This document shows, piece after piece, positions 48,701 through 58,800 of a DNA stretch of 64,000 nt; positions within the stretch are counted from its first letter, which is position 1; every line of letters begins with the position of its first letter. Source of the DNA: Holacanthus passer (Eukaryota > Chordata > Actinopteri > Pomacanthidae). The notes under the pieces are model-generated. The model was not told the DNA's origin. It did not search any database and saw only the letters and a program-made list of their open reading frames with translations. The stretch is taken from positions 2,063,501-2,127,500 of the forward strand of contig JAFREQ010000040.1 in assembly GCA_025331565.1 (NCBI GenBank), read 5' to 3'. The position numbers and the translations under genes are program-made.

Positions 48701-50596
48701 TGGCTCTAGTTTTTCACCAGTTTTGCAACTTGTGAATTGGTCTCTTGGAATCATTGGTTACAGCCCTGCTAGTGAATTTGACATGTTTTCTTGATATTTG
48801 ACTTAAATGTTTAATCGGTTATAAAAATTTTTTTGGTTTATCGTCTGATCAAGTAATCGTTTCAGCTCTAAAACTCATGATTCATATTAGTTTGACATTG
48901 AACATTGTCCTTCTCTCTGAACAGCGTTGATGCCGAGGGCCAAGTCTTGAGAATAAACTGCAACGACGCCACCAGAGACTCGGTGCTGGACCTGCCCTTA
49001 CATCAGGTCCAGCCCTTCTACAGAGCTCTGAAGGCCTACGTGAACATCTTGAACCGACCAGAGAACGTGGTCACCTACAGAATGGAGCCAGGTCAGTGTG
49101 CACAAATTTAAAATAAGGTAGAAGAAAGGACAAGCAACAATGTCAGTGAATCTTGTAGTAAACAGAAGATGAATTTGTACAGTGATGAACAACATCTGTC
49201 ATCACAAAGGTCACAGTGACATCAGTCAATGTCATCTCTGTCACTGGAGACTAAATCAAATTACCCGAGTCTGCCGAAACCCTCTCTAAATAATCACTGC
49301 TCAGCAAAGAGCATCAAGTGACAGAGATGGAGTAATGATTCTGTACGAGACGCTGAGGACATCAAAGCGCAGCGGGATGGAGCCATTAGTAGGGAGGCGG
49401 CGTTTCGACAGCAGCGGCCAGGGTTCAAGCCTCCATGTTGGAAAGCATCCATCCTGATGACACGTCCTTGAGGTTGTTTAAAGGGTTCAGTATCTTACAA
49501 ACAAACCTGTTGGTCCGTCTTGTTCGACCACGTCTGAAGGCGAAAGTGTTAAAACCTGCCACACTTAAAGGTGGAGCGAAAAGCCTGTCGCCACAAAGAG
49601 GGGTGAGACACAATGAAGTGGGCGATCATTAAACCCCTCACCTGAACAAATACTGTCCAGTCCTAGTTTAGAACTGTTAGTGGTGAGCATGAGGCTGTAG
49701 CTGCATTGGCTTTTATAGAGTTTTAAGGAGGGTGTCTTTTTGTCACCTTTCAAAAACCAACAACAGAGCAAAATGGTAAGAAGTGTATTATATGTTTATC
49801 TGCCTTCATGTAAGATTCAAACGTTAGTGTTTCTGGTTTACTTCCAAGGCCAAGAAGCATTTCATTAACAAACTACATTATGTTGTGGAGGTTACATTGA
49901 AGAAAAGTCCTGCTCACAAATATAACAGCGACTGTGTGGGAGCTGATACTGTGTCATAGTGTGGGTAAAATCAGCAGCTCTGTTCTGCAACTCCAGCCAA
50001 CGTTACCTGAGAGAGCTTTAATTTTCAGTTAGTTCTCATCCTAAAACAATTTTCCCTCGTAACATTAAAGTGAGAACATACTGAAATTTGAACAAGAATC
50101 TAAGTAAATAGCCAGTAGCCAATAGCCAGAGTGAATTAAGTCACACTCACGATCATACTTATAATACTGGGAATGATCATTACTTCTAATTTATTAGTAA
50201 TAGGGATCAATTTTTTAATAATTTAGTAATTTTTAAAATCTAATTTTAAAAGAAGTCAGCTGGAAACATTAAATAGTCAGCTGCAGTTTTCCACTAAGTC
50301 ATGGAACATTTTAATTTAGCTATAGTTGATGAAAGCTTGACCTCTCTGTTACAAACTAAAATTCTCTTACTAGAGAAATGTAGCATTGATTGAAATATAA
50401 CTTGTTTCTGATCTTTGGGTGTTGATGTGTTTCAGGTGACGTCGTGACCTTTGATAACTGGCGTCTGCTGCACGGCCGGAGGAGCTACATTAGCAGGCCA
50501 GACATGCTGCGGCACCTGGAGGGCTGCTACCTGGACTGGGACGAAGTCAGTTCTCGCCTCCGGATCCTCCGCAGCTCGGTCCACCGGGACGTTTGA
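33604..50596 (+). CDS. bbox1: Gamma-butyrobetaine dioxygenase (BBOX1), complete, seven coding exons
   Basis: This Fe(II)/2-oxoglutarate oxygenase hydroxylates gamma-butyrobetaine to L-carnitine. Coding segments are 33604-34008, 35227-35341, 46650-46848, 47709-47814, 48001-48197, 48925-49091 and 50436-50596. All junctions are GT-AG and in phase, giving 449 residues. The N-terminal zinc site reads NCQCPVC (Cys99, Cys101, Cys104) with His144 in WPNQH. The iron triad is His264 and Asp266 (LSLHTDYSALH) plus His409 (WRLLHGRRSY), each 62 residues after the human counterparts; the Arg for 2-oxoglutarate lies in HGRRS. TWQVQDK and NNVAYTSGRLS separate it from the related trimethyllysine dioxygenase TMLHE. 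The start at 33604 is the first Met after an in-frame TAG at 33577. The oddity is about 61 extra N-terminal residues, rich in Arg, Ser, Ala and Leu and nearly free of acids, resembling a mitochondrial presequence. Human BBOX1 (387 residues) is cytosolic and lacks it. Confidence 0.95.
35227..35341 (+). CDS. bbox1: bbox1 coding exon 2
   Basis: Acceptor CTCTCCACAG at 35226; donor A|GTGAGT at 35342. It encodes VSIVWPNQH (zinc-ligand His144), WLKKRCFSPAARQ and EELFLN, and ends in phase 1. It closely matches the human segment with WPDEH and WLKKRCFS. Confidence 0.93.
36705..36738. repeat. (GT)17 microsatellite
   Basis: Pure GT run, the longest dinucleotide array in the window, in the long bbox1 intron. 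Confidence 0.95.
39236..39384 (+). mobile_element. Left end of a Tc1-like element (same family as at 1.6 and 32.8 kb)
   Basis: It starts TACAACCGTGATTCC, then AAAAAGGTTGGGTCATGG, and continues with the shared family sequence AACTTCATTAATTTTTATAAA. It stops abruptly where a different element begins, so it is truncated. It lies in the long bbox1 intron. Confidence 0.75.
39384..39910 (+). mobile_element. Relic of a second Tc1-like family
   Basis: It opens ACAATGGGGAAAATAACTAT and then CAACACGTCAACATTTTT, with the downstream GAAATGACACAGGG phrase that I recall from another Tc1-like fish family. No transposase reading survives. It abuts the first family's left end directly. The right limit is approximate. 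Confidence 0.55.
40455..40935 (+). repeat. Interspersed repeat, long bbox1 intron
   Basis: ATGATATCTCAGGAACGCTC, TTCAAATTTGGCACAAATGC, TGTCTGGCCATTAGTC and GGATGGAAACTGCAACTTGA, CTGGTTGGCGGAG are consecutive phrases of a repeat common in fish. A 137-codon reading starting inside it is a by-product. Confidence 0.6.
42748..43253 (+). mobile_element. hAT-like non-autonomous element, copy 3 (bbox1 intron)
   Basis: The right terminal repeat is intact (TTACATTCCACCACTG ending 43253). The left end is degenerate (AACTATTCAGATCTTTCAGT). It shares AGTGGAGTAGAAGTATAAAA and related phrases with the copies at 22.7 and 23.6 kb. Confidence 0.72.
44195..44570 (-). repeat. Interspersed repeat fragment in the long bbox1 intron
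   Basis: The sequence around 44340-44560 (AAATCATTCCAGAGCGACGG, CCTGATAGCAAAGGACCGAT, CCAGTCCCATCTGAGCC, AAAATTGATTTTAAACACAC) resembles a fish repeat that includes an open-frame-like stretch about a component of fixed length. The short readings in it are repeat sequence, not a host gene. Confidence 0.5.
46650..46848 (+). CDS. bbox1: bbox1 coding exon 3
   Basis: Acceptor CATTTCAG at 46649; donor GG|GTAAGA at 46849. The split Lys codon leads into RYYWDSKLHIPTADYQEVL, then WLSALRRVGIVYLKGAP and IGYLRLTFYG, the start of the catalytic jelly-roll fold. It follows an 11.3 kb intron, by far the longest in the gene. Confidence 0.93.
47709..47814 (+). CDS. bbox1: bbox1 coding exon 4 (first two iron ligands)
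   Basis: Acceptor GTCCTCAG at 47708; donor GGA|GTGAGT at 47815. It encodes HTWQVQDKPMANNVAYTSGR and LSLHTDYSALHFAPG. His264 and Asp266 of the HxD iron motif are intact. Human has HHPPG where this protein has HFAPG. Confidence 0.94.
48001..48197 (+). CDS. bbox1: bbox1 coding exon 5
   Basis: Acceptor CACGATAG at 48000, with only a weak pyrimidine tract; donor GA|GTAAGT at 48198. It encodes VQFLHCINQAVEGGESEVVD and FIDTGTDYCDFMLQSKKCII, in phase with both neighbours. Family identity across the exon is high despite the weak acceptor. Confidence 0.92.
48925..49091 (+). CDS. bbox1: bbox1 coding exon 6
   Basis: Acceptor CTCTGAACAG at 48924; donor CAG|GTCAGT at 49092. A split Asp codon opens VDAEGQVLRINCNDATRDS, followed by QVQPFYRALKAYV and ENVVTYRMEPG. 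It aligns to the human segment with VRINFNNATRD and VQPFYAALKEFV. Confidence 0.93.
49845..50010 (+). repeat. Second copy of the 6.4 kb repeat, in the last bbox1 intron
   Basis: TTCCAAGGCCAAGAAGCATT, TCATTAACAAACTACATT and TGGAGGTTAC parallel 6406-6470, and CAGCAGCTCTGTTCTGC parallels the 6535 region. The two copies are in the same orientation and clearly diverged. Confidence 0.55.
50436..50596 (+). CDS. bbox1: bbox1 last coding exon (third iron ligand, stop codon)
   Basis: Acceptor GTGTTTCAG at 50435. It encodes DVVTFDNWRLLHGRRSYISR with iron ligand His409 and the 2-oxoglutarate-binding Arg, then RHLEGCYLDWDEVSSRLRIL, and stops at TGA 50594-50596. The 3' UTR continues from here. Confidence 0.94.
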
Positions 50597-51189
50597 GCTC
50601 CGGACGCAGCCGAATCTAAGTGGGTAGTTTTACAGTCTTTGCAGAGAAACACTGTTTGATGGCTAGAAACTACAAGTTGAGCTAAATGTTGCTCTTAAAA
50701 AAGCTGAGATGACATAGGGCAAAGTGCAAAGATATAGAAAGACCTCACAACAGGTCAAGAGCTAAATCTCTGACAGTGAAGCATCAAATCATGAAACAAT
50801 TTGATAATTTACAGTGATTTAAGATGCTTTCTTTTGATACTAAATCTGCAAAGTTTAAATGATGACAGCAGCTTTTCAAGCTGGAACATAATGCAATGCT
50901 TCAATGCAAAGGACCTTTCAAACTTAAAGGTGCTTTTGGATTGGTCATAGTGTCAGTTACTATATTTCTAAATTTTAATGTTTTATTCATTGTCCTCAGT
51001 CGACAAACACTATTATGATAATGTGCAATGTTTAAGTTTTCTAAGCTGAGCTAGTATTCCCAGTACTCTGGTTAAAGAGCATTGCAAATGTATGGGTAAT
51101 TTCACAGACATCCTGGCTGTTTGTGAAATTACTCATTTATAATGCACTATTTTTTACTCCCTGCCATTTTGTTTGACGATAAATTTGAA

Positions 51190-51378
51190 CTTACCTGTGG
51201 ACTGATCCAAACAGGTGTTTTTGGATCAGTCCACAACTTTCACAGTCTTTTGTTGCTCCTGTCCCAAACATGTTGCTCCCATCAAATTCAGAATAAGAAG
51301 ACATTGACGTCAAACAGCAAATTATCTCATCGTTTATGTTTTACAGTGTCCCAACCTTTTTGGAATCAAGGCAGTACT
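51190..51378 (-). mobile_element. Tc1-like element end, reverse orientation, with perfect 16-bp hairpin
   Basis: Read on the minus strand it starts near 51370 with the GATTCC and GTTGGGACACTG terminal sequence and ends in the family's internal hairpin at 51196-51235. It lies in the probable bbox1 3' UTR. Confidence 0.75.
51196..51235. repeat. Perfect inverted repeat, 16-bp arms, 8-base loop
   Basis: The left arm TGTGGACTGATCCAAA (51196-51211) is the exact reverse complement of the right arm (51220-51235). Related, less perfect copies occur at about 32999-33040; at 1830-1855 only the right arm is clear. The palindrome is an internal part of the Tc1-like element. Confidence 0.95.
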
Positions 51379-53174
51379 TATTGCTGACCAGTATCTAGAG
51401 TGTGTTACTGTACGTAGGGAGTCGTGAACGAGTGATTTCAGACTCAGCCCAGGTGTAAACTGTCTTATAGTACTTACATTTATGTTTTTCTTCTTACCAC
51501 CTGCTGCAGTATCTTCTCGCTACCTCTCCTTTTCTATCCTGTGCCTACACAAAGGATGCGATGTCCTTGACTTTCCCTTCACTCTGTAGAGTCGCAGTCT
51601 GAATCCAAAAGTGCCTGAAGCCTCAGTGCATCAGCTGTACCAGACGAGGCAGCATGAGGCAACTGTCAATTGGTTAAACTGGCAATTTTAAATCTACAGA
51701 ATCAAACGTGTATTTCTCTGCTTAACCTTAGTGGCTAGTTGAGATACAGTGTACTGTCGCCGTCCACTGAAAACCATGCATTTCCAAACAATGTCTAACT
51801 TAAGGATAAATTATTCCGTTTAGAAATTTGTCCACTTCTTCTTAAGCTAAATAAACTAAAAAAACCACACTGTATTATCTGAAACTGGCTTGTTTATCAT
51901 GTTTGATAGAAAGTTGACACTGTGGAGATGCATAGTTTTTGGAGGACAGTGGTTGAATATGATCAGGGAATAGTTTTTTGTTATTGGTGCTCAAATTATT
52001 GAAAAATCACATTGTAAAAACTCAACAGCAGCTTGTCTTTATAGAAACAATGTCCTGTTTATGTGGATAATCTCACTGCGGTGCTACTTTTTAACCAAAG
52101 AAATAGTTAATGTGAAAACTAGTTCTGTGGATTATCCAGAGTAACAGGAACTATTTCTACAAAGACACGATCTGTTGTCTGGTCAAGTGTAATTTTTCAA
52201 TGTGTTGAGCTGAATACATTAAATGTCTTCCTCCCACACTGGGCAGAAGATTCAGAGAGGAAAGAATCTGCGCGGTTAGTACAGGTGATTCTTAAGCTCC
52301 TGCTGTTACTGAAAGAAGAATCTGCATTTTGACCTTTTCTAATATTTTCTGTCTTCTTTACTCCAACTCTCCCACTTTGTTGAACATGTTTTTATGTCAC
52401 TAAAGACAGTATGCAGAGAGTCATACTTACCGGTGATAGTGTGATTGATGGTTCATTCTGAAACCTTTGCTTTGGTTGACTTTGCATTTTGCGAACTTAA
52501 TATTGTGCCTTTTTTTGTCTTCCAGTCTTAAGACTTTAAATTTTTGTGCGGCTGTTAAATATGGACTCAAACTATTAATCGAACTTGCATTTTGTAAAAC
52601 AAGTTTCACTGAATAGTTGAATTTGCTAAAATAAACCTTAATTCTGTCTTTACCTGTTCACACATTTGATCTTTGATGCACTTCTTTATAAAGGACAATG
52701 AACTACACTGAGCTTCATTTGCGACAACTTTTATTATATTGCCAAAGCTGTACATATTCTATAAATACTTTTTCAAATACTGGAGTACTTACACCTGACA
52801 TCTCATTCATTTATTCCGTCTCGTTACAGCAGCTGGCTAATTCAATGACAGAGATGAGCTGTAATAATCCAGTTTAAAAAAATGTCCTTTTAACTTAAGC
52901 AGAAAGAGCTTCGTTCCGTTCCCACCAACCGAAACCAGGTTTGGAGCTGCTTCAGATCGAGGTCTGTCTTATTTACACCGACACGTGTGGTGTTACTCAT
53001 TAATGGAACAACATCTTCTGAATAACCTGCTGATTTTTTTTCCTTTGCACAGTTTAATTACTAAAAATACAAGCATGTCAGAATCAAAAAAACCCAAAAC
53101 AAAACACATTCCAGTGATATAGCTGTACCGATATATTGCTGATCTGGAGAAACTGTTCACCACATGAACGCATG

Positions 53175-53211
53175 TGCACACACATACACACACAAACCCC
53201 CACACACACAC
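53175..53211. repeat. Interrupted (CA)n array
   Basis: CA units interrupted by a T and by a short C run, between the two convergent genes. Confidence 0.85.
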
Positions 53212-53534
53212 TCGTCACTGTGAAAGTTTATGGGCCGGCGATGGGACCAGATTCAACCGTTGCTTACTATCACAGAACAGAAACAACATTAAGACTCAAT
53301 GAGCTCCTTGGGGAGCAGATGACCAAAGCTGGAGGCTTCAACACGTCTGAAAGATCGAATCACAGGACACAAAACTGCTGCTGGGAGTTTGGACCATTCT
53401 GTACTTTAATCACAACCTGATCTGTGATGTCAAAGCAGGCGTTTGTCCTTGGCTGATTCTGGACTTCACACCAAAACCTGCTCAAACTGAGTCGGTGTTA
53501 CACCAGAGTCTGTGAGCAAAAATTCACTCATTTC

Positions 53535-53710
53535 AGCTTTTCGTATTTTTGCTGGTTCTCTCTGATAGTTAATTGAATAACTTTGGGTTTTCTATTCTTG
53601 GTCGGACGAAACAAATTTTAAGAAGTCAACTTAGACTTTGGGAACTATTTTCTGACATTTTTTGACAAATTGCTAATATAAAAAAATCATTAGTTGCAGC
53701 TCTAGTGTGA
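53535..53710. repeat. Same dispersed repeat, copy 3
   Basis: TTGGTCGGACGAAACAAATT, TTTTCTGACATTTTTTGACA and the end TCATTAGTTGCAGCTCTAG match the class well. It lies between the two convergent genes. Confidence 0.62.
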
Positions 53711-54958
53711 CAGCAGGAGGCCTTGTTGCATTAATCTTAGGGTCATACTTTCTACAATTGGTTGCCATTAATGTTTCATTTCGAGAAATGTCAAGTAGCT
53801 GAAAATTTTTGGATGCAGCTTTTTCCCAATTTCCTCATACAATAAGGTGACATCTATCTGATGACCTGTATCATAAATCATGACTTTAAATTCTTCTGCT
53901 TCTTTTCACCCTTGATAGGTTTTTCTGGTGTCATTCAGTCTTTATAACTGGTGAGAAAAGGCCAAGGAGATACTAGTTTTTTAATTCCCAGGTGCAGGTC
54001 AACAGAGGCACAGCAGGAGACGAGTCACTATTTCTGACAAAGGGCATCAGAAAATGTGACCCTGTACCTGGAAATTAAAAAAAAACAAAAAAACTGGTAA
54101 CCTGTTTTAAAGACCAAATAACAAATCGATCACGTCGGCAGAAGAAGTAAACGTCTTATTAATCACGTGTCATCATCAAGTGTCTCATTCCAACATTACT
54201 TCCACTGCTGTAAACATTTAAACACAACTTGGCTGCTTGTGTTAAATGTTTAACAAGCGAAACCAGATCAAAAACATTTATAGCTACTTTGTGATTTTCT
54301 TTCGACTGAGATTTTGCAGCTATTTTGCCAATTTCCTGGTAAAGGTCAACAAACGTACAGCTGACAACAGGTTCAATATACACCTTCAAATTTGACCCTT
54401 TACATGGAACTTTTAAAAATTGCTGACCCATTTTAAAGGCTTAATAACAACAACAACCATACAACGGCGCCCCCTGCAGTCACACTGGACACCATGGTGT
54501 AGCTCAGATTATCAAATGTGATTCACCTGACTTGCAGTGACTGAATCCAAAAGGAAAAGGTACCGTACCATCTCCGCCTGTTCACAACAGCACCTGCTGC
54601 TGCTGTTTGAAAACACCTGCTGTGACATCACTGACTGGGGGTGTGGCCCGAGTGCAAAACGCTCCAAAGTTTGCACCTGTAGGGGGCAGCACAGCAGCAG
54701 TTTTTTTTACCTGATGTGATTCAGAGTTCAAAAGACAAACTTTAAACAGTCATGTCACACTGAAGTCATCATATTCACTTCAATCAATATGTACTATAGA
54801 AAAACAAAAAGTTCTTTCTTACATTCTTCACCCTGTGAACGCCAGTTAACTTAAGAAAAACCTGGCTCTGGCAATGGCTAACTACTTATTAAGTATTGCA
54901 CATCTAGCAAATCAAAAATTTGTAACGTTTTTTTTTTTTCCAGTGAAATGTACAGTCA

Positions 54959-55012
54959 ATATATTTATATATTAAATAAATACTATATATAGAAATATAT
55001 ATAATATTTATT
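54959..55012. repeat. A/T-only tract
   Basis: Over 50 bases with a single G, rich in TATA steps, at the presumed madd 3' end. It contains the candidate madd polyadenylation signal in reverse. Confidence 0.7.
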
Positions 55013-55779
55013 TTTCATCCTCATAGTAACATGCAATTGATAACAGCAGACCACAGACGAGAAGTTTTACAGTAGAACTAGAACAGTAATTCAGCCCCGG
55101 GGAGGCCGATAGAGGGCAAGAGAACACATCTGAGAACACTCACATTATTTTAGGGTTCAAACACTTGAAAGAAGCGTTTACATGCGGTGCTCCGGTGCAG
55201 TGTACAGTAGCATGTTCAGTATGGGACGTCCTGCACTACGAGAGGGTCTCTGGATGTTTCACCAGCTTAAACTTGGACAGACTGGAACTTTACAGTAACC
55301 ACATATCACAGAATAACTCACACAGTTGTATGGAGAAGGGTGGGAGAGGGGGAAAGGGCTACTCTGTAGTGAATTTTCAAGGCTGTGCATGGGACCTGCA
55401 TGCACTCTGAGCCTTGGGGGGGCTATTCCTCACATCTCGAACAATCGAAGACTTTCACACTGAGGAGAGGCGCTTGAGGGGAGTCTCCCGAGTTAAGGAG
55501 CGGGCAAACATTAAGCTATTGGTATGATCATCAGGACGACAGCAATGAAGGGTCGGAAGTATTTACACGACATCACAGACCAAACACGTCTACACAACAG
55601 GGCCGAAAAAGGGTCTTAGGCTTGTATATACAGGAGGAGGGAGCGGGGGTCGTGTGCTTAGAGTGAAGTTAGGGATTGTCACAAGTCTGTGGTTTTTAGA
55701 GCTGAGATGCCGTTTCAAGTAGAGAGGCACACTGAGGACGGAGGGGGAGGAGAAGGGGGGAGAGGGCGCGGGGTGGAGA
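55007..55779 (-). other. madd: madd 3' UTR, probable
   Basis: This follows the madd stop on the minus strand. A candidate AATAAA signal (TTTATT on the plus strand) lies at 55007-55012, at the edge of an A/T-only tract. The interval is mostly non-repetitive and G-rich on the plus strand near the stop (55730-55775). The end is inferred. Confidence 0.45.
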
Positions 55780-55893
55780 CTAGCTAGGAAGGGGTCTCGG
55801 CGACAGAATCTTGGGTTTTCCTTCCGCCTCCTTCCCCTTCACTGCCGCCACGTAGGAGAAAAGGCAGAGGACCGAGTAACAGATCTGATGTGC
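55780..55893 (-). CDS. madd: madd last coding exon
   Basis: Acceptor CCCTCTGCAG before 55893; stop TAG at 55780-55782 (minus strand). It encodes [18 protein letters not shown] and then a 19-residue basic, proline-containing tail unlike the human HSSEEDLRTPPRPVSS end, although both finish with PRP and a Ser. Confidence 0.95.
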   Translation of the reverse strand, partial: AHQICYSVLCLFSYVAAVKGKEAEGKPKILSPRPLPS

Positions 55894-58800
55894 CTGCAGA
55901 GGGAAGAGACAGCCATGAGGAAGAGGATGGTCCAGGTGTGATGTCATCTGTGTACAGGTATAAATAACGAGGAGCAAATCTACAGTCCAAATACATTAGG
56001 AATGTGATCTGTCGGTATTTAAAGGTACTGTGGAGCTTTTTAACCATTAATAACACGATAGAGAAATGTTTGTAAGAGTTTGTTTGTATGATACATGTTG
56101 GCATCATTATACACAATTTTTGCCTCCAGCTTCATGATGTTCTGCTGATTGATGGCTGGGCAGTAAAGAAGTGGAGCAGTTTCCCAAAGACTTATCAATT
56201 AAACAAGGATGTAAACAATGCAAAATTAAAATTCTTCAAAATTCTTCAGGCCTATAAAAGTTTTTTGAGGAAAGAAACACATTCAGTTTGTCAGACCTCA
56301 AGGATACACACAATGTGTAAAATGACCTTTTGAGAGCTCCTTCCATTTGTGTGCTCCTCATGTCGTGTTCTGAAGTTGCACATTTGCCCGAGCTTAACGG
56401 ATAAAAACTTTACGCTGATGTACTGATTCAGCCACACAGTTGTAATTTCTTTGTAATATAAATCTATTAGCTCCAGTTAGTGCTCTTAGCAGAATATTAC
56501 TGGTCATTAGATGTAATTAACTATCCAGTCTCAGCGCTACTAAAACGTGCTCATTTTCTCATTTAGAAGAAGTTCAAGTGGAGCTACAGTATTAAGTGGA
56601 GATCAAGCTCAGACTGTAGTGGTCTTATTGAAACAAGACCACTTCAGTTCTGCAGTTTACCTCATCGACTGGTTTATAATAATATGAGACAGGATTTTAC
56701 AATTCAACTTTGAGAACTAAGCCTTCAAACTCAAGGATATACTGGATTCCTCAAGTTGGATTTATCTTCTAATCAACACTCTCACCACTGCTTTTTAAAT
56801 AAATGTTGAAAGTGAGATTATGGCTTCAGTTTTCAGATTTAAGTCTGTGTTAGTTTTTCTGGGCAGGGCGTGTTGGTTTCATGTTTACAGAACCAAATGT
56901 ACAGAACCTTTTGACTTTACATGCACTGGTAAAGAAAAGGTACTGACTGTGGCAGAAGAAGGGAGGACTCACCATGGGGGTCTTGTACTTGTGGATCACC
57001 ACTTCTTTAGTTTCAGGAACTAAGCCGGTGCAAGAGACAAAACACAGAATTCAAAGGCAGCAGGAACCTCAGTGAGTTACTGTTTGAGAGCTTTGGGGTT
57101 TATAGGGGTGAGACTTTGAACAAGGTGTAAAATGGGATGTGAGCCATGAAGAGTCCACATCAACAGTCAGAGAGATGGTGACAAGAGGAAGAGTGGATTG
57201 TCTACTTCAGGCTTAGTCCAAATTCTGCTGTTAAATCCTGGTTTAATGATTCAACTGTTTATATGTGAGGGCAAAGTATGAGATCTGATCCTGTGACTGT
57301 TGGTGAGACATTCATGGCTCACAGAATGGACAAATAAAAACACAAATGTCTTATAACAAGAGACTGCAAAGATCATCAAGTTTCAAATGTGAAAAACAAA
57401 TAACACAAGAAAAGAAAAGGGACAACCTCCCCTCCCCAACCTCTTCCACCCCAGTGAACTGAAAGTTAAAAGGCATCACAGAAAAGCAGCTACTAGGCCA
57501 AAATCCTTTGACCCAGGACCATGTCAGTGTCCACAGGACAGATTGACTTTTCATTAGTAACTGTGAACCCATAGCAGAGATGAGAAGGCTGAGATCTGGA
57601 CAGATGTGAAATGTTAAATCCCTCTGCTCAACGACCCCCAAAACAACAGATCTCCACTTGCTGACTGTCAGAGAATGATGGACCACATGAGAGATGGGAG
57701 TCCGAAATGAAAAGCAAGTGATGAAGGAAGCAGAGGGAAACTCGTGGCACAAGAAAAGAAAGATGAATCGGTGAAAAGGATTGAGTGAGGAAATACTCTG
57801 CACGGAATTAGTCTGAATAAGAAAAGGAGAAAGGTGACAACACTTTACCTGCTGGAGAATGAAGGTTTTCATAGTGGCAAAGATGAGGGCAACATTACAA
57901 AAGCAGCACAGAGACACGACAGTAACCCAGCCTGGCGCTCAACTTCAACCTCTGACGATCACAAACTGCAAAGTCATCTTTTTTTTGACTTCTTAGAAAC
58001 ACTAACACCTCACACTCCTGCTCGCTACAGTCTGAAACACAGAGGCAGCCTGAACAAACAAACCCTCTTCTCTCCCTCTTTTTTTTTTAATAAAGCGTTT
58101 TTTGAATGAATGAATGCTGCTCATTCTTCGCTTAAGTTCAATTAGTGATTTTCAGCTTCCAGGAAACTTTCAAATCATTGTACAGAAATCCTTGTGACTG
58201 TCACCCTCATTTATTGATTTACAAGTCAAATAATAGTGTTGTTGTTGTGTTGGGTACTCGGCTACTAATTTCAGGCTAAATCTTTTACTGATCATGCAGG
58301 AAAACATAAAAAAAAAAAGATTTATTATTCAATATTCTTAAAGCTTAAGGCTGGTTGTATTATAAGTTTTTAATTATGTTGACAAATCCCAGGAAAATAA
58401 GTTTGTCTGCCTCAATATAGTTTATGTATTTCATAGTTTTAAAAAGGTTTAATCTTGCTCAAACAGGAGTAAATAGCTCATTTGTTGGGGACTATTTTCA
58501 GCTGTGGATTAATACACATTTGATGCTCTAGTGAGTATTTACAACAGTAGGTAAGAAAGTGTATAGAGGCAATACTTTTTTCTGTGTTTTTTTTTTTTTT
58601 TTTAAATGGGATTTGTCAACAGTTTAAAAAATATGTAGATTACCTGCAAACATAGCCTTTAATGTTTATCTCTGCCTTGTAACTCTCATGATATTTGCTT
58701 TCATTAGAAACATGAGAATCTCATTTTCTCTAAATGGCAGCTTGTAGATTAGATCCTGTTTCACTTATACATAAAGTTTTACATCCAGCTCTACCACAAG

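Larger units (their letters stand above)
50597..51855 (+). other. bbox1: bbox1 3' UTR, probable
   Basis: This is downstream of the bbox1 stop. AATAAA at 51850-51855 is a candidate polyadenylation signal, with a second at 52630-52635. A Tc1-like relic in reverse orientation (51190-51378) lies inside, so the mature mRNA may carry its hairpin. The 3' end cannot be fixed without transcripts. Confidence 0.4.
51856..55006. other. Interval between the convergent bbox1 and madd 3' ends
   Basis: Besides the CA array and one dispersed repeat, no gene is seen. A second AATAAA for bbox1 lies at 52630-52635. Confidence 0.55.

Noticed and set aside
33604..50596. TMLHE (trimethyllysine dioxygenase) as the identity of this gene, suggested by the mitochondrial-like leader
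   Set aside because: TWQVQDK, NNVAYT and the spacing of all metal ligands match BBOX1, and the gene neighbours fibin as BBOX1 does.
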